From Bacillota bacterium (lineage in GTDB: Bacteria > Bacillota > Clostridia > Oscillospirales > Acutalibacteraceae): a DNA stretch of 20,392 bases. Below are positions 1 through 7,801 of the stretch, piece by piece. The stretch's first letter is position 1, and each line of letters opens with the position of its first letter. The notes under the pieces were generated by a model. The model was not told the origin of the DNA. It made no database searches and saw only the letters and a program-made list of their open reading frames with translations. The stretch is taken from positions 1-20,392 of the forward strand of contig JAQXHB010000079.1 of assembly GCA_029007015.1 (NCBI GenBank). The letters run 5' to 3'. Both the position numbers and the translations under genes were made by a program.

Positions 1-24
1 TCTATCCAGCTGAGCTACGGAAAC
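1..24 (-). tRNA. tRNA 5' end, cut by the window edge
   Basis: Read on the minus strand, bases 24 to 1 give a 7-base acceptor strand (GTTTCCG), the TA of positions 8-9, and a D-arm beginning GCTCAGCTGGATAGA, which is standard for bacterial tRNAs. The anticodon lies outside the window, so the amino acid cannot be named. The first 24 bases differ from the tRNA-like half at 109-147 at only one visible position (AGCTGG against AGCCGG), so it may be a related or duplicated tRNA-Arg. A promoter at 43-71 directly precedes it. Confidence 0.8.
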
Positions 25-42
25 ATCTTTGAAATCTATTCA

Positions 43-71
43 ATTTTAGGCTTAGATTAACTCATTGTCAA
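43..71 (-). promoter_or_regulatory. Promoter for the edge tRNA
   Basis: On the minus strand TTGACA (71-66) is followed after exactly 17 bases by TAAAAT (48-43). The predicted start is near 36, about 12 bases before the tRNA 5' end at 24. A perfect -35 box and optimal spacing suit a tRNA promoter. It lies between the truncated tRNA and the edge tRNA, so the edge tRNA has its own transcription start. Confidence 0.65.
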
Positions 72-108
72 TCACTTTTCTTCAAAAGGCGGTCGTTATA
101 ACATATTC

Positions 109-147
109 TTAGGAGGCGGTCGCTCTATCCGGCTGAGCTACGGAAAC
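109..147 (-). pseudogene. Truncated tRNA-Arg(CCT)-like 5' half
   Basis: On the minus strand from 147 the sequence reads as an acceptor 5' strand (GTTTCCG), TA, a D-arm with GCTC/GAGC pairing, G26, an anticodon-stem 5' strand ACCGC and a 7-base loop CTCCTAA, whose anticodon would be CCT (Arg). The next five bases are GAATA instead of the GCGGT needed to close the stem, and no T-arm or acceptor 3' strand follows. The copy therefore ends at the 3' edge of the anticodon loop. Only about 84 bases separate it from the next tRNA start, too few for a self-splicing intron. The nine bases AGGCGGTCG (plus strand, 114-122) recur at 87-95, hinting at recombination or integration scars. Confidence 0.65.
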
Positions 148-197
148 ATATGAAAAACTCAAAAGGTGCGGCGTCAAACTGCTCACCGCCGAGTAAC

Positions 198-226
198 ATT
201 CTAACTCAAAAAACCGCCGCTGTCAA
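198..226 (-). promoter_or_regulatory. Promoter for the truncated tRNA
   Basis: Minus-strand TTGACA (226-221), a 17-base spacer and TAGAAT (203-198). The predicted start is near 191, about 44 bases before the tRNA-like half. The -35 box matches consensus fully. It lies back-to-back with the plus-strand promoter at 238-266, with only 11 bases between the two -35 boxes. Confidence 0.6.
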
Positions 227-237
227 CACAAAATTGG

Positions 238-266
238 TTGCCAAAAGCATCGTTGTAATGTATAAT
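238..266 (+). promoter_or_regulatory. Promoter of the flavin-reductase-family gene
   Basis: TTGCCA (238-243), a 17-base spacer and a consensus TATAAT (261-266). The predicted start is near 273, giving a 5' leader of about 50 bases before the ATG at 323. A ribosome binding site GGAGGG (312-317) lies 5 bases before the start codon. Confidence 0.7.
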
Positions 267-322
267 CATAGATGCAAAGTATACCGAATACAATTTTACA
301 AACACTTTGACGGAGGGCAAGC

Positions 323-817
323 ATGAGAGAAATCAGCATTAAAGAACTAAACGAAAACATGATAAAACTGATTGCCGATGAGTGGATGCTGGTCGGCGCC
401 GGCAACGAGCAAGGTTTCAACATGATGACCGCAAGTTGGGGCGGAATGGGCGAAATGTGGGGCAAGGATGTCGCTGTCACCGTCATCCGTCCGCAGAGAT
501 ACACCTACCGGTTTCTTGAGCAAAACGAGACATTTTCGCTCAGTTTCTTTGGCGATAACAGGGCGGTGCACGCCGTCTGCGGCAAGCAGTCGGGGCGCAA
601 TATTGACAAGGCGGCCGCGGCCGGCCTGACCCCCTCATTCACCGACGGCACCGTCGTGTTCAACGAGGCGCGCCTAACCGTGATATGCCGCAAAATATAT
701 GTCAACGACATTGACCCCGACGCATTTGTCGACCGCTCACTGCTGGGCAATTACCCCGACGGCGACTATCACCGCGCTTATGTCGGTGAAATCGTTAAGG
801 TGCTTGTCAGCGAATAA
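323..817 (+). CDS. Flavin reductase-family (flavoredoxin-like) protein
   Basis: A 164-residue cytosolic protein of the flavin reductase-like/FMN-binding split-barrel superfamily. Recognisable pieces are the FMN-binding stretch NMMTASWGGMGEMWGK (residues 33-48), the RPQRYT motif (56-61) and the FSLSFF strand (71-76), all typical of clostridial flavoredoxin-like proteins. These bind FMN and transfer electrons, but the physiological partner cannot be told from sequence. Its length is normal for the family. The ATG at 323 is supported by GGAGGG just upstream and the promoter at 238-266. It stands alone between a divergent tRNA region and a shared terminator, so it is likely monocistronic. Family call is firm; substrate is unknown. 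Confidence 0.85.
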   Translation: MREISIKELNENMIKLIADEWMLVGAGNEQGFNMMTASWGGMGEMWGKDVAVTVIRPQRYTYRFLEQNETFSLSFFGDNRAVHAVCGKQSGRNIDKAAAAGLTPSFTDGTVVFNEARLTVICRKIYVNDIDPDAFVDRSLLGNYPDGDYHRAYVGEIVKVLVSE

Positions 818-833
818 GCAACCCATTTCAAGC

Positions 834-877
834 AAAATGACCTTCTGCAGAACAAAGGCTGCAGAAGGCCATTTTTT
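834..877. terminator. Bidirectional intrinsic terminator
   Basis: An inverted repeat with arms CCTTCTGCAG and CTGCAGAAGG is extended by flanking AAAATG/CATTTT pairing and followed by seven T on the plus strand. On the minus strand the hairpin is followed by four T. It sits between the converging ends of the flavin-reductase-family gene and the GH13 gene and can end both transcripts. Confidence 0.8.
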
Positions 878-899
878 TATTATGCGCATCGGCGCTGTG

Positions 900-2744
900 T
901 CACTTAATCAGTATGGTGTAGCCGTAGCCGTCGATGGTCAGGCGGCCATCCTTGGGCGCCTCACCCGCGAACACCTGCGCCCCGTCCCAGTCGTGACCGA
1001 TATCGATATAATCCGGCTCGTGCCAGCGGTTGACGGCCACCAACACCTCGCTGTCGGGCGAGCGGCGCACATAGCACAGATGGCCGAAATGGCTGAATAT
1101 CGGCACAAACTCACCTCCGGCAAAGCAGGCGTTCTGCGCACGCAGGCGGCCGAGACGGCGATAAAACCTGAGCAACTCCATATCCTCGTTGCCCCACGGA
1201 TAGGCGGCGCGGTTGAAAGGGTCGCGCAGGCCGGTCATGCCGACCTCGTCGCCGTAATAAAGGCTGGGCACACCTGGCAATGTATACTGCAGTACGGCGG
1301 CCAGTCGCAGCAATTTGCGCCCCAGCGTCAGTTGCTCATCGCTGAGCGTATATTCCGCCTGCGACGCACGGTCGAGGTCGGTCGGTGCACCCGACAGCAC
1401 CGACAGCACCCGCTCGGTGTCGTGCGTGCCGATGTGATTCATCAGCGCGTTGACGGCCGGCGGCGGATAGTTGGACAGCACAGTCATCACCGTATTTATC
1501 AGTTCATACGCATTGCCGCCGGTGACAAAGTCGATTATCGCATTGCGGAAGGGGTAATTCATCACCGAATCAAGTTGGCGGCCGAAAAGGAACCGCCTGC
1601 GTCCGCCGCCGCTAATCTTGTTGGATGCGTCCTCCCACACTTCGCCCAGCAGCAGGGCGTCGGGCTTCTCGGACTTGATGGCCGCGCGGACGGCGTCCAG
1701 AAAATCGTCAGGTAGTTCGTCGGCCACATCCAGCCGCCAGCCCGACGCGCCGAGACGCAGCCAGTGGCGCAGTACGCCGTTTTCACCGCAAATGAACTCC
1801 ATATACTCGGGCAGTGACTCGTTGACTTCGGGCAGTGAGGGCACACCCCACCAGCAGTCGTATTTATCCGGCCAGTTAACAAATTTGAACCAGCCGTAGT
1901 AGGGCGACTGCTGCGAATTATAGGCGCCGTCGCCGCCGTAGCGGCCGTAGCGGTTGAAGTAGATGCTGTCATCGCCGGTGTGCGAAAACACGCCATCCAA
2001 AATGACGGCTATGCCCATTCGCTTGGCGGCGGCACACAAATCGGCAAAATCCTGCTCGGTGCCGAGCGACGGGTCGATACGGAAATAGTCGGCCGTATTG
2101 TAGCGGTGGTTGGAGTGAGCCTCGAATATGGGGTTAAGATAAATGACCGTCACACCCAGTTGCTTGAGGTACTTCAGTTTTTGCCTGATGCCCTTCAGGT
2201 CGCCGCCGTAATAGTCGTTGCCGAGCGACCTTGCGCCGACATTCTGCAAATATGCCGGCTGAGCCGACCAATCGGTGCAAATATACCGATCGCTCGGTAC
2301 GCCCGACTTGGGCGTGCCCGAGTTACAGAAACGGTCGGGAAATATTTGATAAATGAGGCCGCCGCTGACCCAATCGGGCGTTTCAAAACCGCGCTCATAC
2401 ACCGATAACTGAAATTCACTGCCGCCGCCAACATCGCCGCGGCCGTATGCGTTGCTGAGTATAAAGCGGTGGCCCGAGTTACAGTCAAATTCAAAGTGGT
2501 ACCAGTAAAGCCCCGCATCATTGGCGGCAAAATCAACACCGTATATGTCGCACCCGTCGCATGACTGTTCATGGGTCATAGGCACGCGGTCGGGCGAAAA
2601 GCCGTCACGCCACACGACAAAAAAAGCCCCGTTGCAGTGATAATCATTGCAGAGGCTTATGCGTAGGTGAATACTCTCCCCCGTTTTAAGGGGGGAGAGT
2701 TTAGAGCGGTAGTATTCACAGTAACTGTCATAAACCGAGGTCAT
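900..2744 (-). CDS. GH13 neopullulanase/cyclomaltodextrinase-like enzyme
   Basis: A 614-residue alpha-amylase-superfamily enzyme. Residues 1-120 form an N-terminal beta-sandwich-like region, followed by WVSGGLIYQIFPDRF (125-139), typical of GH13_20-like neopullulanases and cyclomaltodextrinases. The conserved GH13 regions are present: DGVFSH (250-255); GWRLDVADE (335-343) with nucleophile D339; GEVW (367-370) with acid/base E368; and HD (441-442) with D442. No signal peptide is seen, so it should act in the cytoplasm on maltodextrins or cyclodextrins. It follows glycogen phosphorylase with a one-base TGATG overlap, implying translational coupling and a joint role in glycogen or maltodextrin breakdown, perhaps removing branches or limit dextrins that stop the phosphorylase. 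Family is sure; exact bond specificity is not. Confidence 0.9.
   Translation of the reverse strand: MTSVYDSYCEYYRSKLSPLKTGESIHLRISLCNDYHCNGAFFVVWRDGFSPDRVPMTHEQSCDGCDIYGVDFAANDAGLYWYHFEFDCNSGHRFILSNAYGRGDVGGGSEFQLSVYERGFETPDWVSGGLIYQIFPDRFCNSGTPKSGVPSDRYICTDWSAQPAYLQNVGARSLGNDYYGGDLKGIRQKLKYLKQLGVTVIYLNPIFEAHSNHRYNTADYFRIDPSLGTEQDFADLCAAAKRMGIAVILDGVFSHTGDDSIYFNRYGRYGGDGAYNSQQSPYYGWFKFVNWPDKYDCWWGVPSLPEVNESLPEYMEFICGENGVLRHWLRLGASGWRLDVADELPDDFLDAVRAAIKSEKPDALLLGEVWEDASNKISGGGRRRFLFGRQLDSVMNYPFRNAIIDFVTGGNAYELINTVMTVLSNYPPPAVNALMNHIGTHDTERVLSVLSGAPTDLDRASQAEYTLSDEQLTLGRKLLRLAAVLQYTLPGVPSLYYGDEVGMTGLRDPFNRAAYPWGNEDMELLRFYRRLGRLRAQNACFAGGEFVPIFSHFGHLCYVRRSPDSEVLVAVNRWHEPDYIDIGHDWDGAQVFAGEAPKDGRLTIDGYGYTILIK
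2673..2700 (-). other. Strong hairpin inside early codons of the GH13 gene
   Basis: ACTCTCCCCC and the matching GGGGGAGAGT form a stem of about ten G/C-rich pairs around an AT-rich loop. It lies in codons 15-24 of the GH13 gene, about 45 bases after the start. It may slow ribosomes, pause polymerase or serve as an RNA processing or stability element that sets the ratio of the two glucan enzymes. The pairing is visible; the role is inferred. Confidence 0.5.
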
Positions 2745-5149
2745 CAGCGCTCAACCTTTTTTAAGTTCCAGATATCTCTCGAATAGTCCTCGATAAGACG
2801 GTCGATGGCAAAGCGACCGGCCTTGGCCGTATTGACCAGCGACATTCTGTTCCAGCGGTCGCGGTCATTATACAGCACCGACGCCTTCTCCTGCGCGGCA
2901 CAGTAGTCGGCAAAGTCGGCCAGTGCCATGTAGTAGTCCGAGCCGAGCAACTGCTTGGTAACATTGCTGAAGTCGCCGCCGCAGAAACCGTGCTGAATGA
3001 GGTCTATTATCTCCTTGAGAATGGGATTGTTGTAATAATACTGCTGCGGATTGTACCCTCTCGCGCGCAGTTCGTCCACTTCGTGCGCCAGCATGCCGAA
3101 GATGATTATGTTGTCATCACCGACCGCCTCATGTATCTCAACATTGGCTCCGTCCTCGGTGCCCAAAGTAATCGCGCCGTTGAGCATCAGTTTCATGTTG
3201 CCGGTGCCCGACGCCTCGGTGCCGGCCAGCGATATCTGCTCGCTGATATCGGCGGCGGGTATCATCAGTTCGGCCAGCGTGACACGGTAATCCTCAAGAT
3301 ATACCACCTTCAGTTTGCCGCGCACCTCGGGGTCGTTGTCGATGAGTTGGCTTATCTTGCAAATCATCTGGATAATCTGCTTGGCGAGGAAGTAGCCCGA
3401 TGCGGCCTTGGCGCCGAAAATATAAGTCTTGGGCGTGAAGTCGGCGGTGGGGTTATTCTTTATCCACAGATAATCGCGCAGAATGTGCAGGGCGTTCATC
3501 TGCTGGCGCTTGTACTCATGCAGGCGCTTGACCTGAACATCGAATATGCTGTTCGGGTCGATGTTGCCGTGACCCTGCTCCTTAATATATTTGGCCAAAC
3601 GAACCTTGTTGTTATACTTTATACTGCCGATGCGGTCGATAACCGCCTTGTCATCGGCGTATTTCATCAGCCCCTCCAGTTGCGAGGCGTCTGTGATGTA
3701 GCCGTCACCGATGAGTTCGCTGATGAGAGCCGACAGTTCGGGGTTGGCCTGGCACAGCCAGCGGCGGTGCGCAATGCCGTTGGTAACATTGCAGAACTTG
3801 TCGGGTGTCAGGCGGTAAAAACCGCTGAACACGCTCTCTTTGAGTATTTCGCTGTGCAGGCGGGAAACACCGTTGACCTTGTGACCGGCCGCAACGCAAA
3901 GGTTGGCCATGCGCACCTGACCGTTCTCGATAATGGCCGTGCGAGACGACAAACCGTAATCGCCAGTCTGATCGATAACCTGCTGACGGAAGCGGCGGTT
4001 TATCTCCTGCACGATTTGGTAAATACGCGGCAAACGCTGACGGAACAAATCCTCCTGCCAGCACTCAAGCGCCTCTTTCATAACAGTGTGGTTGGTGTAG
4101 GCGACCGTACGCGTAACGATATCCCACGCCTTATCCCATGTGTAGCCGCACTCGTCCAGCATCAGGCGCATCAGTTCGGGGATGCTCAGCGCCGGATGAG
4201 TGTCGTTGATGTGTATGGCAATCATCTCAGGCAGATTGTCGAGGGTACCGTAATTCTGCAAATGGCGGCGCACGATATCCTGTATCGACGCCGAAACAAG
4301 GAAGTACTGCTGACGCAGGCGCAGACTCTTGCCCTCAAAGTGGTCATCGGCCGGATAAAGCACCTTGCTGATAACCTCGGCCATGGCGTTCTGCTCGACC
4401 GCCTTCAGGTAATCGCCCTGATTAAACAGTTTCATATCAAAACCGGGCGCCGTAGCCTTCCACAAGCGCAGAACGCTTACGCCCTTGCCGTCCTTGCCCG
4501 GCACGAGCATGTCGTACGGTATGGCTTGGACGGGAGAGGCGCCACAGTGCTCGACATGATGGTAGTTGCCGTCCCACCACTCGTTAACATAGCCGTCAAA
4601 GTTGACCGTAACGGCCAGTTCGGGGCGTTCCTCAAACCACACTTCGCCGCCCGGGAGCCAGAAGTCGGGCATCTCGGTTTGCCAGCCGTCAACCAGCTTC
4701 TGACGGAAGATACCGAACTCATAGCGGATGGAATAGCCCATTGCGGGGTATTCACCGTTGGCCAGACCGTCCAGTATGCAGGCCGCCAGACGGCCGAGAC
4801 CGCCGTTGCCCAGTCCTGCATCAGGCTCCAGTTCATACAGGTTATCCAACTTGACTCCCATTTGCGAGAGGGCCGAGCGCATGGTATTCTCAAGTCCGAG
4901 GTTAAAAAGGGTGTTCTTGAGTGAACGGCCCATCAAAAACTCCATGCACAGATAGCAAACCTGCTTTTTATCCTGGCGGCGAGCCAGTTCGCTGAACTCA
5001 TTATACTTTTCGTTAAGCAGTTCACGCAGTACCATAACGCTCGCTTTATAAAACAAATCGTCGGACGCATTTTTCGGTGAAACGCCGAAATTGTGCGACA
5101 ACTTGCCTGTAATTTTCGCAATCATTTCCTTTTTGGTTATAACGCTCAT
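2744..5149 (-). CDS. glgP: Glycogen/maltodextrin phosphorylase
   Basis: An 801-residue GT35 phosphorylase that releases glucose-1-phosphate from the non-reducing ends of alpha-1,4-glucans. Visible family signatures include AGLGNGGLGRLAACILD (111-127), KRLHEYKRQ (541-549) and EASGTGNMKLMLNGA (645-659), where K653 is the expected pyridoxal-phosphate Schiff-base lysine. The frame is open further upstream to 5500, but the start at 5149 is preferred because GGAGG lies 9 bases before it, the protein then has the usual length, and the extra residues are not family-like. A promoter at 5207-5235 precedes it. The gene heads an operon with the GH13 enzyme, with a TGATG overlap. GalU, encoded further along, could turn the product into UDP-glucose; that link is inferred. 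Confidence 0.95.
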   Translation of the reverse strand: MSVITKKEMIAKITGKLSHNFGVSPKNASDDLFYKASVMVLRELLNEKYNEFSELARRQDKKQVCYLCMEFLMGRSLKNTLFNLGLENTMRSALSQMGVKLDNLYELEPDAGLGNGGLGRLAACILDGLANGEYPAMGYSIRYEFGIFRQKLVDGWQTEMPDFWLPGGEVWFEERPELAVTVNFDGYVNEWWDGNYHHVEHCGASPVQAIPYDMLVPGKDGKGVSVLRLWKATAPGFDMKLFNQGDYLKAVEQNAMAEVISKVLYPADDHFEGKSLRLRQQYFLVSASIQDIVRRHLQNYGTLDNLPEMIAIHINDTHPALSIPELMRLMLDECGYTWDKAWDIVTRTVAYTNHTVMKEALECWQEDLFRQRLPRIYQIVQEINRRFRQQVIDQTGDYGLSSRTAIIENGQVRMANLCVAAGHKVNGVSRLHSEILKESVFSGFYRLTPDKFCNVTNGIAHRRWLCQANPELSALISELIGDGYITDASQLEGLMKYADDKAVIDRIGSIKYNNKVRLAKYIKEQGHGNIDPNSIFDVQVKRLHEYKRQQMNALHILRDYLWIKNNPTADFTPKTYIFGAKAASGYFLAKQIIQMICKISQLIDNDPEVRGKLKVVYLEDYRVTLAELMIPAADISEQISLAGTEASGTGNMKLMLNGAITLGTEDGANVEIHEAVGDDNIIIFGMLAHEVDELRARGYNPQQYYYNNPILKEIIDLIQHGFCGGDFSNVTKQLLGSDYYMALADFADYCAAQEKASVLYNDRDRWNRMSLVNTAKAGRFAIDRLIEDYSRDIWNLKKVER

Positions 5150-5206
5150 CAGTTGTGACCTCCGAAATCTATAGATGAATTTGCAATAATTTTTGTAATC
5201 TATTAT

Positions 5207-5235
5207 ATTGTATAATAAAACGAACAAAAATTCAA
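5207..5235 (-). promoter_or_regulatory. Promoter of the glgP-GH13 operon
   Basis: On the minus strand TTGAAT (5235-5230), a 17-base spacer and TACAAT (5212-5207). The predicted start is near 5200, giving a leader of about 50 bases with GGAGG before the ATG at 5149. A consensus TATAAT directly downstream (5207-5202) has no good -35 partner and might be an alternative -10. Confidence 0.55.
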
Positions 5236-5273
5236 CACTTTTATTGTTTTCAAAGAGGACAAACAGCAGGATT

Positions 5274-5313
5274 TTTCGGCTAAGCGCCGAAATCCCGTTA
5301 CGCGCCGAAACGG
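5274..5313. other. Paired hairpins between divergent promoters
   Basis: TTTCGGC (5274-5280) pairs with GCCGAAA (5286-5292), and CCGTT (5295-5299) pairs with AACGG (5309-5313). The string GCGCCGAAA occurs twice as a direct repeat. The cluster lies between the glgP promoter and the DegV promoter, upstream of both starts, so it is more likely a protein-binding site or relic than a transcribed terminator. The function is not known. Confidence 0.35.
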
Positions 5314-5356
5314 TCAGCCGCGTGTGGTTTAATTTTTGAAATAACTTTATTTTGTG

Positions 5357-5385
5357 TTGATTTTTGTAAATAAGTATGATATCAT
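5357..5385 (+). promoter_or_regulatory. Promoter of the DegV-YmdB-Wzz-kinase operon
   Basis: TTGATT (5357-5362), a 17-base spacer and TATCAT (5380-5385). The predicted start is near 5392, only about 20 to 30 bases before the candidate TTG start codons of the DegV gene, so the leader is very short. Confidence 0.5.
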
Positions 5386-5411
5386 GAAGCAGTACAAATG
5401 TACCAGAAAGG

Positions 5412-6287
5412 TTGTTGCGTAATTTGAACACGCATAAGGTCATTATCAGCGCTGACAGCACCTGCGACCTGACGCCCGATGTTGTTGCCAAATACGGCAT
5501 TTTGATAGACCCAATGCCTATACTTCTCGGTGACAGAAGTTGTCTTGACGGCGTCGATGTTTTTCAGCAAGATGTTTTTGATTACACCAACAGCACCGGC
5601 CAACTGCCCAAGACTTCGGCGCAGAATACCGCCCATTACGAGGAGTACTTTGCGCGCCTGACCGAGGACGGTTCATCGGTAATTCACTTCAACATCAGTG
5701 CGTCTATGTCCGGCTCATACAACGCCGCGAACATGGCCGCGCTGGACATGGAAAATGTCCATGTTATTGACAGTATCAATCTATCGACCGGCATAGGACT
5801 GCTGGTCATCAAGGCGGCTGAGATGGCGGCCGACGGCTCCCCTGCCGACCAAATTGTCGAATACATTGAGCGCATGAAGCACCGCGTCGACGCCTCGTTT
5901 GTCATCGACACGCTGGTCAACCTGCACAAGGGCGGCCGCTGTTCCACCGTGGCTCTGCTCGGCGCCAACGCTCTAAAGTTAAAGCCGTGCATCGAGGTCA
6001 AGAACGGCGCCATGGCGGTTGTAAAGAAATATCGCGGCAAGATGGGCAATGTTTTGCTCGAATATGCCAAAGACCGTTTGGCCGATCTGCAATCTGTCGA
6101 GCCCGACCGCATATTCATAACCCACACCTGTACCCAGCCTGACTTGGTACAGCCGGTGCGCGAATATATCGAGAGTCTCGGCTACTTTAACGACATTGTC
6201 GAGACGACGGCCGGCTGCACTGTATCGGCTCACTGCGGACCCAACACGCTGGGCGTTCTGTTTGTGCGCAAGCAGGAAATTGATTGA
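5412..6287 (+). CDS. DegV family fatty-acid-binding protein
   Basis: A protein of up to 291 residues in the DegV/FakB family, whose members bind a fatty acid; several present it to the FakA kinase for phospholipid synthesis. Visible motifs: DSTCDL (15-20), LPKTSAQ (65-71), ISASMSGSYN (95-104), GGRCSTV (174-180) and the C-terminal SAHCGPNTLGVLF. No FakA gene is in the window. The start codon is uncertain: TTG at 5412, 5415 and 5424 are all possible. TTG 5424 gives the most family-like N-terminus, but AAAGG (5406-5410) is then 13 bases away; from 5412 it is only one base away. The gene ends in a one-base TGATG overlap with the YmdB-like gene. Confidence 0.9.
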   Translation: MLRNLNTHKVIISADSTCDLTPDVVAKYGILIDPMPILLGDRSCLDGVDVFQQDVFDYTNSTGQLPKTSAQNTAHYEEYFARLTEDGSSVIHFNISASMSGSYNAANMAALDMENVHVIDSINLSTGIGLLVIKAAEMAADGSPADQIVEYIERMKHRVDASFVIDTLVNLHKGGRCSTVALLGANALKLKPCIEVKNGAMAVVKKYRGKMGNVLLEYAKDRLADLQSVEPDRIFITHTCTQPDLVQPVREYIESLGYFNDIVETTAGCTVSAHCGPNTLGVLFVRKQEID

Positions 6288-7060
6288 TGAATATTCTGTG
6301 TGTGGGCGATGTAGTCGGCTCCGCCGGCTGTGAATATTTGAGAGAAAAACTGCCGCTCATCAAGCGTCAGTACAACATCGACCTGACCGTTGTCAATGGT
6401 GAAAATTCGGCCGACGGCAACGGCATACTGCCGACCTCGGCCGAGCACATATTTGTCAGCGGCGCAGATGTCATAACCGGCGGCAATCACACCTTTCGCC
6501 GCCGCGAAATATACCCCTACCTTGAGGAAAACGCCTTTGTTCTGCGTCCATCCAACTACCCCGACTGTGCGCCCGGCGGCGGTTATGCACTAATCGACCT
6601 CGGCCGCACGAAGGTTGCGGTCATCAATCTGCTCGGCGTGGTGTTCATGGAGCCGCTCGATGACCCATTCAGGACAGCCGACCGCCTCATCAAACGGGCA
6701 AATTCGGACGGCGCCGGTGCGATTGTCGTCGATATTCATGCCGAGGCCACCGCGGAAAAAAAGGCACTTGCCTACTACCTTGACGGGCGGGTGTCGGCTG
6801 TGTTCGGCACGCACACCCATGTGCAAACGGCCGACGAGCAAATTCTGCCCAACGGCACCGGCTTCATCACCGATGTCGGTATGACCGGCCCGTACAACTC
6901 GGTGCTGGGTGTCAAGCCGGAACTGGCCGTAGAAAAAATGAAGGACAAGTTGCCGGTGCGCTTCATGACGGCCGGCGGCGCAAATCAACTCAACGCATGC
7001 GTTTTCACAATAGACAACGACGGAAAATGCACAAAGTCCGTCCGTGTTTCGCTAATATAA
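6287..7060 (+). CDS. ymdB: YmdB-like metallophosphoesterase (TIGR00282 family)
   Basis: A 257-residue phosphodiesterase. In Bacillus subtilis YmdB cleaves cyclic nucleotides and controls the biofilm/motility choice. The binuclear metal-site residues appear at the expected places: D8 in GDVVG, E39-N40 in NGENSADGNGI, N67-H68 in GGNHTF, H151 in DIHAEAT, and H176/H178 in GTHTHVQTAD. GMTGPYNSVLG (198-208) is also family-typical. The family usually has GNHTW; here it is GNHTF. The ATG at 6287 overlaps the DegV stop codon (TGATG); a TTG one codon earlier is possible but unnecessary. It is followed after 15 bases by polysaccharide-export genes, matching a biofilm-related role. Confidence 0.92.
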   Translation: MNILCVGDVVGSAGCEYLREKLPLIKRQYNIDLTVVNGENSADGNGILPTSAEHIFVSGADVITGGNHTFRRREIYPYLEENAFVLRPSNYPDCAPGGGYALIDLGRTKVAVINLLGVVFMEPLDDPFRTADRLIKRANSDGAGAIVVDIHAEATAEKKALAYYLDGRVSAVFGTHTHVQTADEQILPNGTGFITDVGMTGPYNSVLGVKPELAVEKMKDKLPVRFMTAGGANQLNACVFTIDNDGKCTKSVRVSLI

Positions 7061-7075
7061 TCGGAGGTGCTTAAA

Positions 7076-7801
7076 TTGTCAAATGAAATATCGCTGATAC
7101 AAATTTTTAAAATCTTAAAGCGCTATCTTGTGTTGATTGCAATAATCACAATCACGGTAGCTACCGCTATCACCATCGTGCTTTCCGTAAACTCCAAGCC
7201 GTCCTATGTTGCCAGCGCCAAAATCATCATCAATAACTCATACGGAGACAATATTTTAACTCCGAGCGGCAACATAAACGAACTGAACTACACGACAAGC
7301 GTTATCCCCACCATTGTCGACCTGCTGAGCAGCAACAATGATTTTTTGGACAATGTGTCTGAAAACGCCGGCGTGCGCATATCATCAGCCTCCATGCAAT
7401 CAATGATATCATACAAATATTCCGACACCAGCAAGATTGTTGTGGTAACTGTCTCCTCCGGCAGCAAGGATACCACCTCCAAGATATGCAGCGCATACAC
7501 CGACACGGCTCCGGATTTTATATCACACTACAACCTCGGAGAATTACAGTTCGTCGATAGTTTCAGAACTCCGAGAGAAAGCAGCACCAGCACACTCAAA
7601 ATTGCGCTTTCTTCATTCGTGCTTGTGCTTGCCGTGACATGCGGCGTATTTCTCATTATCGGTTTCATGAAGGAAAGATTTGTCACCGAGAACACCGACC
7701 TGTCCGGCCGTTACAATTTGCCCATAATCGGAACTATACCGAGTTTCAATGGCGATAGTGTTACTTCAGACAGCGAGGAGGATGAATCGCGTGAAAAATA
7801 A
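7076..7801 (+). CDS. Wzz/EpsA-like chain-length and kinase-adaptor membrane protein
   Basis: A 241-residue protein with the Wzz/CpsC/EpsA layout: a short cytoplasmic N-terminus, a first membrane helix at about 17-37, an external domain, a proline-containing stretch (FRTPRESS) and a second helix at about 180-202, then a charged cytoplasmic tail. In Gram-positive bacteria such proteins activate the partner tyrosine kinase and help set polysaccharide chain length. The TTG at 7076 is chosen because GGAGG (7063-7067) lies 8 bases upstream; the in-frame GTG at 7067 overlaps that site. It overlaps the kinase gene by 11 bases, consistent with a functional pair. No glycosyltransferases are nearby, so the polymer it serves is unknown. 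Confidence 0.82.
   Translation: MSNEISLIQIFKILKRYLVLIAIITITVATAITIVLSVNSKPSYVASAKIIINNSYGDNILTPSGNINELNYTTSVIPTIVDLLSSNNDFLDNVSENAGVRISSASMQSMISYKYSDTSKIVVVTVSSGSKDTTSKICSAYTDTAPDFISHYNLGELQFVDSFRTPRESSTSTLKIALSSFVLVLAVTCGVFLIIGFMKERFVTENTDLSGRYNLPIIGTIPSFNGDSVTSDSEEDESREK

Noticed and set aside
24..147. A group I intron in tRNA-Arg(CCT)
   Set aside because: The break is at the right site, but only about 84 bases follow before a new tRNA 5' end begins, and no 3' exon is seen.
699..1715. A 338-codon open frame on the plus strand opposite the GH13 gene
   Set aside because: It overlaps the flavin-reductase-family gene end, crosses a terminator and is antisense to a gene with all GH13 motifs.
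2990..4924. A 644-codon open frame on the plus strand opposite glgP
   Set aside because: It lies fully antisense to a clear glycogen phosphorylase, has no family-like motifs or ribosome binding site, and reflects the GC-rich codon pattern of the real gene.
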